Source: Gemmatimonadota bacterium (lineage in GTDB: Bacteria > Gemmatimonadota > Gemmatimonadetes > Gemmatimonadales > GWC2-71-9). From it: a DNA stretch of 17,749 nucleotides. Below, piece by piece: positions 13,804-17,749 of the stretch. The notes under the pieces are model-generated. The model did no database searches, was not told the origin of the DNA, and was given only the letters and a program-made list of their open reading frames with translations. Positions within the stretch are counted from its first letter, which is position 1; every line of letters starts with the position of its first letter. The position numbers and the translations under genes were made by a program. Where the stretch lies: the NCBI GenBank assembly GCA_003220955.1, contig QHTW01000016.1, positions 2,431-20,179 of the forward strand, given 5' to 3'.

Positions 13804-16365
13804 CTATTTCGCCTTCGCAAGCGCTTTTACGCGCTGCTCGGCATCGAGGAACCGGATGTCGACCGCGAACACGCGACCGTACAAGTCGCGCGCATCGGCT
13901 TTCCTGCCCTGCTGCTCCAGTGCCCTGCCGAGCCAGTACAGGATGCCCAATCGTTCCTGATCGCCGGAGGCCGGGAGATCGAGGCCACGGCGCAGAATCG
14001 TTTCCGCGACGCCGTACGCGCCCTTTTCGAAGAAGCAGACACCCAGCATCTCCGACGTGCGCAGCTTTCCCTCGGGCGCGCGCAGCGCCTTTTGCAGCTC
14101 GGCGATCGCTTCGTCGAGGAGACCCATCTCCTTGAAGGCGACGCCCAGGTCGTAGTGAGACTGGAAGTCCGCCTCGTCGATGTTCTCGTCGATTCCCTGC
14201 TTGAAGCGCGCCAGCATGTCTTGGAAGTCCTGCTCTTCGTCGCCGGTGGGCTCCTCATCGGCAACAGTCATCCGGCTGTCCTTCGCCCGCGCGTCGAGGT
14301 CCTCCTCGTCGGTCAGCATGGAACCGAGGTCGATGAAATCGCCGTCCACGGCGGCTTCATGGCGGACTTTCATCTTGGCGTCTTTCGCCTTGACCTTGCC
14401 TTCCGGTTTTCCGGAGGGGGCGGGCGTCGCCACCGCGGGCGCGAGCATTGACAGCGCCGCTTTCGCACGCTCGTTCTTGGGATCGTGCTCGGCCACGCGC
14501 GCGTATACCGCCCGTGCCTTGTCGGGAAGATCCGAACGCAGCAGTGCGTCAGCCAGCTCGAGATAGGCGTCGATCAGCTTGGGCTTGTCGCCTGCCTTGA
14601 ATGCGAACTCCACCGCCTTTTGCCGGTGGCGTACGCTGTTCGGATCGAGCCGGAGCACCTCGTCGACGAGATGGCGGGCCTGGGAGAGATTGCCGGCATT
14701 CTCGTAGCCCGCCGTCGCGATGTCGAGCTCCTCGATTCCCCGATCGCGGTCTCCCTGCTCGATCAGCGCTTCACCAAGCGCCTGATGCGCTTCCGGATCG
14801 TCGGGGTTATCTGCGACGCGCGATTCGAGCTCTTCAATGCCGGGCGCCGCAGGCGTTTCCTCGATGTTGGAAAACACGAGCGAGCCGGCCTGGTCGCCGC
14901 CGCTGCTGATTTCGTCGATCCCCAGATCGATAAACCCGGACCGCCGTCCGCCGGTGGAAATCGACGTCTCATCCTCGGTCTGGATAAAACTCGGATGCCG
15001 CGGCGGTTCGTCGACGGCCAGCGGTTCATCGTCGATGTCATGTCCCGCCTCGGTCGTGCCCGTCTCGAAGTCCGGCTCGAGCTCGAGCGGCGGGACCTCC
15101 ACCACCGTCTTGTGTTTCCCAGGAACTGACGGTGCCTTCGCCCCATGCGCCGGCGTTGGAGCCGAGGGCCGCTTCGGAACCACCGGTTTTACGCGCGGTG
15201 GCTCCGGCGTGGATGCCGCCGGCTTCCGGAAGATCGGTGGCTTGGGTGCGGCCTTCGGGGGCGGCCCTTTCGGCGGCGCCTTCGGAGCCTCCGCGACATT
15301 CCCCTCCAGCACCAGATCCGCCCCTTCGAGCTCGATCCCCTCGTCCGCAGTCACTTCGGGCGCGGTCCGCTGCGGCGCGGCCGGCTCGGGCGCGGTCGGC
15401 TCGAGCTCGGCTATGGGTTCGAGGTCGAGGTCGGCCGGATTGAGCTCTTCGCGGATCGACGGCGTCTTGGGACTGGACGCCTGGACGTGGCCAAAATCCG
15501 CGACCGTCGTCTCGAGACCCTCCAACATGCCGCCGGTATTCCCCCCACTCACGCCGGGCGCCTCGTCGACGAGACTGGTCGTCTCGATCTCCAGCGATTC
15601 GTCAGGCTCGGGCTCAACCTCCTCGATCAGTCGCTCCGCGGCGGGAGGCGGAAGCGGCGGCGCAATGGGCGGGGGAGGAGCGACAGGCGCCGCGGCGGCA
15701 GGCGGCGCCTTAACGCCCTTGGCGACGCGCGGTGCGTCGAGATCGAGAAAGACGAGACTCGACGTCTTGCGTTTGCCCGACTTCGACAAATCGTCGCCAC
15801 CCCCGGCCGGGGGCGCGGTTCTCGGAGGCGTCGCGCTCGGCCGGCCGCCTGCCGAGGAGGCGCGCTTGCCGGGATCGGCGCCGTACATCTTGAGGTGCTC
15901 CGAAAGCATCTCGCGGAGATTCGCGCTCTCCGGGGAAATGTCGGTGAATTCCTTCAGCGCCGCGAAGGCGTGTTCGATCTTTCCCGCTTTCTGCATCCGC
16001 TCGGCGTATTCGACGAAGTTCTGCTTCGCTTCCGCGATGAATCCCTTGGCGGCGTACAACTTGGCCAGCTTCAAATACGTTGACTGCCGCGCGGGGGCGT
16101 TGCGCAGCACCTTGTTACACATCGCGATGGCGTTGTTGTGAAATCCGAGCTCGGCGTACTTGTCGACGGCCTGATCGTAGTAGTCCGCCGCCTGGCCCGG
16201 GTCCTTCAGCTTGATGTAGAGATCGCCGATACGGTTATAGATGGAGAGGTCAGGATTGGTCTCATCCTGGTTGTTCAAGACGTCCAGCCAGATCTCCACG
16301 GCCTTTTTCGGATCTTTGGCCTCGAGACCCTTCGCCTTCTCTTTGAGTTGCTCAAGCTTGGACAT
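13804..16365 (-). CDS. Large TPR scaffold protein with acidic/proline-rich central region
   Basis: This 853-residue protein of unknown function has three TPR blocks: about 1-160 (including PKKAVEIWLDVL, DLSIYNRIGDLYIKL and AADYYDQAVDKYAELG), 508-645 and 712-850. They are joined by disordered Pro/Ala/Glu linkers at 165-505 and 645-710. Short motifs recur in the linkers: SLVFLDLD (203-210) and SLVFSNIE (495-502), and FIDLGIDEI (478-486) and FIDLGSML (677-684). The segment FQDMLARFKQGIDENIDEAD leading into HYDLGVAFKEMGLLDEAI is a module I recall from deltaproteobacterial-type TPR proteins. There is no signal peptide, so a cytoplasmic scaffold is likely. ATG 16365 has no Shine-Dalgarno but lies nine nt after a promoter -10, suggesting a leaderless message. 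The polyprenyl synthase gene follows after one base. Confidence 0.88.
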   Translation of the reverse strand: MSKLEQLKEKAKGLEAKDPKKAVEIWLDVLNNQDETNPDLSIYNRIGDLYIKLKDPGQAADYYDQAVDKYAELGFHNNAIAMCNKVLRNAPARQSTYLKLAKLYAAKGFIAEAKQNFVEYAERMQKAGKIEHAFAALKEFTDISPESANLREMLSEHLKMYGADPGKRASSAGGRPSATPPRTAPPAGGGDDLSKSGKRKTSSLVFLDLDAPRVAKGVKAPPAAAAPVAPPPPIAPPLPPPAAERLIEEVEPEPDESLEIETTSLVDEAPGVSGGNTGGMLEGLETTVADFGHVQASSPKTPSIREELNPADLDLEPIAELEPTAPEPAAPQRTAPEVTADEGIELEGADLVLEGNVAEAPKAPPKGPPPKAAPKPPIFRKPAASTPEPPRVKPVVPKRPSAPTPAHGAKAPSVPGKHKTVVEVPPLELEPDFETGTTEAGHDIDDEPLAVDEPPRHPSFIQTEDETSISTGGRRSGFIDLGIDEISSGGDQAGSLVFSNIEETPAAPGIEELESRVADNPDDPEAHQALGEALIEQGDRDRGIEELDIATAGYENAGNLSQARHLVDEVLRLDPNSVRHRQKAVEFAFKAGDKPKLIDAYLELADALLRSDLPDKARAVYARVAEHDPKNERAKAALSMLAPAVATPAPSGKPEGKVKAKDAKMKVRHEAAVDGDFIDLGSMLTDEEDLDARAKDSRMTVADEEPTGDEEQDFQDMLARFKQGIDENIDEADFQSHYDLGVAFKEMGLLDEAIAELQKALRAPEGKLRTSEMLGVCFFEKGAYGVAETILRRGLDLPASGDQERLGILYWLGRALEQQGRKADARDLYGRVFAVDIRFLDAEQRVKALAKAK

Positions 16366-16374
16366 GGAACGACT

Positions 16375-16403
16375 AAGATATCGGAGCCGTCTAGGCGGGA
16401 CAA
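16375..16403 (-). promoter_or_regulatory. Candidate promoter giving a leaderless TPR transcript
   Basis: On the minus strand TTGTCC (16398-16403), a 17-nt spacer and TATCTT (16375-16380) precede ATG 16365 by only nine nt. The -10 is identical to that of the promoter at 10101-10130. The -35 lies inside the last codons of hutI. Transcription would start at or within about three bases of the ATG, which lacks a ribosome site. Confidence 0.45.
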
Positions 16404-17632
16404 GCCGAACCCGCTGTCCAGACGGCGCTTACGACGTCCGTGCCCAACCAGTAGCCGATCTCCCGCCAGTCGTCTACGGCCGCTACCACGAGGTCGGCGA
16501 CACACCCCGGCGCGATTTGCCCACGGTTCGCGGCTAGGCCGAGCGCGGCGGCGGCGTTGACCGTCACCGCCATCACAACTTCCGCGTGACGCAGCCCGAG
16601 TTGAGACACGCCGAGCGCCATGACCAGCGGAAGACTCATGGTGGGGGACGTGCCCGGATTGAAGTCGGTCGCGAGGGCGACTGCGGCGCCCGCCTCGATC
16701 AACCGTCGCGCCGGCGCCTGCGACCGCCGGCCCAGAAAAATCATCGTCGCGGGGAGCAGGACCGCGACGGTTGAGCTGCCGGCGAGCGCCCGGATCCCCT
16801 CATCTGAAATCGCCGCCAAATGATCGGCGGACAGCGCCCCCAGCTCGACGGCGAGCTGCGCGCCGCCGGATCCCTCGAGCTCATCCGCGTGCAGCTTGAC
16901 CGCCAGTCCATGGCGGGCGGCGGCGGTGAGGATCTGACGACTTTCCGGTGCGCTGAAGACTCCGGGCTCGCAGAACACGTCGCAACATCGTGCCAGTCCC
17001 TCGCGGGCCACCGCCGGGATCATCTCCTCACAGAGCAGCCGCACATACTCGGCGCGTTTGCCGCGATACTCCGGCGGCACCTCGTGCGCACCCAGAAATG
17101 TCGGAACGAGCGTGGCGGGCAGCTCGCCGGCGAGTCGACGAATCACGCGGAGCTGCTTCAGCTCGGCCTCCAATTCCAGGCCGTAGCCCGATTTCACTTC
17201 GATGGTGGTCGCGCCGCACGCCAGTAATGTCGCGAGACGGGACCGCGTCAGAGCGGCGAGCTCCGTCTCGGACCGCGCTCGCACATCGCGCACCGACTGC
17301 AAGATGCCGCCCCCGGCGGCCGCGATGGCCTTGTAATCGACGCCGAGCGCGCGCCGTTCCTGATCGTCGAGGCGGGGCGCACCGAAGACGGCGTGGGTGT
17401 GGCAATCGATGAACCCCGGGAAAAGGACGCCCGTGATTTCCACCACTTGTAGGGGCGCAGCATGCTGCGCCCCTACTTTCGGCGCCTCCCGGCGGGGCCC
17501 GACCCATGCGATCGTCTCGCCGTCGATCAGGACCGCTGCGTCCTGCAGCACCTCCACCTCGGCCAGTTCGCGCCCGCGCCGGGCACGCGCGGGCCCACGA
17601 CACGTCACGATTTGACGCGCGCCGACCAGCAA
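16391..17632 (-). CDS. hutI: Imidazolonepropionase
   Basis: HutI is an amidohydrolase that opens the ring of 4-imidazolone-5-propionate to N-formimino-L-glutamate, the third step of histidine degradation. The 413-residue length is typical. Metal and substrate motifs are intact: GFIDCHTHAVFG (H78, H80), IEVKSGYGL, FLGAHEVPPEYR (H183), VKLHADE (H248) and ATDFNPGTSPTMSLPL (D323). These closely match the numbering of B. subtilis HutI metal ligands. The start is TTG 17632, five nt after the hutU stop, with no ATG near; the ribosome site is poor and coupling to hutU is likely. A 28-bp perfect palindrome at 17449-17476 is read in frame as VGAQHAAPLQ (residues 53-62), in the loop just before the HxH strand. 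Confidence 0.96.
   Translation of the reverse strand: MLVGARQIVTCRGPARARRGRELAEVEVLQDAAVLIDGETIAWVGPRREAPKVGAQHAAPLQVVEITGVLFPGFIDCHTHAVFGAPRLDDQERRALGVDYKAIAAAGGGILQSVRDVRARSETELAALTRSRLATLLACGATTIEVKSGYGLELEAELKQLRVIRRLAGELPATLVPTFLGAHEVPPEYRGKRAEYVRLLCEEMIPAVAREGLARCCDVFCEPGVFSAPESRQILTAAARHGLAVKLHADELEGSGGAQLAVELGALSADHLAAISDEGIRALAGSSTVAVLLPATMIFLGRRSQAPARRLIEAGAAVALATDFNPGTSPTMSLPLVMALGVSQLGLRHAEVVMAVTVNAAAALGLAANRGQIAPGCVADLVVAAVDDWREIGYWLGTDVVSAVWTAGSACPA
17449..17476. repeat. 28-bp perfect palindrome inside hutI
   Basis: GTAGGGGCGCAGCA (17449-17462) is followed directly by its exact reverse complement (17463-17476), with no loop. It is read through in frame in hutI. A long perfect palindrome within coding sequence, replacing variable loop residues, looks like an inserted REP/MITE-type element rather than selected protein sequence. 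I see no second copy in the window. Confidence 0.95.
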
Positions 17633-17637
17633 AGTCT

Positions 17638-17749
17638 TCAGTCGAGATCCTCGCTCATGGGCAAGCGGATGTGATGGCGTCGCGCCGCGGCGATCGCCTC
17701 GGGATAGCCGGCGTCGGCGTGCCGGGCCACCCCGATGCCGGGATCGTTG
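17638..17749 (-). CDS. hutU: Urocanate hydratase, C-terminal end only (runs off window edge)
   Basis: Only the last 36 residues and the TGA stop are present: NDPGIGVARHADAGYPEAI, then AAARRHHIRLPMSEDLD. This is the standard C-terminus of NAD-dependent urocanate hydratase, which converts urocanate to 4-imidazolone-5-propionate, the substrate of the next gene's product. It lies five nt upstream of hutI and is certainly co-transcribed with it. The remaining ~520 residues lie beyond the window. Confidence 0.93.
   Translation of the reverse strand, partial: NDPGIGVARHADAGYPEAIAAARRHHIRLPMSEDLD

Noticed and set aside
14837..16141. Plus-strand open frame of 434 codons antisense to the large TPR gene
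   Set aside because: Ser/Gly/Ala-rich shadow of the Pro/Ala/Glu linker; no domain and no ribosome site.

Overview
The window is GC-rich bacterial chromosome, densely packed, with almost every gene on the minus strand. Gene content is that of a diderm-type bacterium: Tat translocase subunits, a type IV pilus retraction ATPase, a PpiD/SurA-like periplasmic foldase and a long-chain polyprenyl synthase. Two very long TPR proteins with disordered Pro/Ala/Glu linkers, and dispersed GGGGAGC-type repeats read through in frame, remind me of uncultured Gemmatimonadota or related soil phyla. That assignment is inference, since no rRNA is present. No tRNA, rRNA, CRISPR, phage or transposase gene was recognised, and no stretch above 300 bases lacks a gene.

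Region 1 (1-10058, minus strand) reads as one ten-gene string. In transcription order it is: TPR scaffold protein, aroQ, M24 aminopeptidase P, accB, pilT, accC, comB, ftsK, yraN, recA (cut by the window edge). Junctions are overlaps of 1-26 nt or gaps of at most 49 nt. A good sigma70-type promoter (TTGACA, 18 nt, TATCTT) lies just upstream of the first gene. The core resembles the known aroQ-pepP-efp-accB-accC cluster, but efp is absent and pilT sits between accB and accC. Two genes are broken in this sequence. accC lacks about 35 nt covering the ERDCSxQRRHQK active-site segment, and aroQ lacks about 29 nt covering the xxxRQSNHEG-type segment. Each loss shifts the frame while everything on either side remains well conserved. 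Both genes are housekeeping genes, so assembly error or very recent damage must be considered.

Region 2 (10059-12059): a 165-nt divergent promoter region, then a plus-strand ppiD-like peptidyl-prolyl isomerase that meets the next block tail to tail with one base between the stops.

Region 3 (12061-17749, minus strand): hutU (3' end only) and hutI for histidine breakdown. They are followed by an 853-residue TPR protein with its own apparently leaderless promoter, a long-chain polyprenyl diphosphate synthase, a DUF4321-type membrane protein and two tandem TatA-family proteins.

The most unusual things are the twin out-of-frame deletions, the palindromic and heptad repeats embedded in frame in hutI and ftsK, the pilT insertion into accBC, and the pair of TPR proteins carrying repeated short linear motifs.
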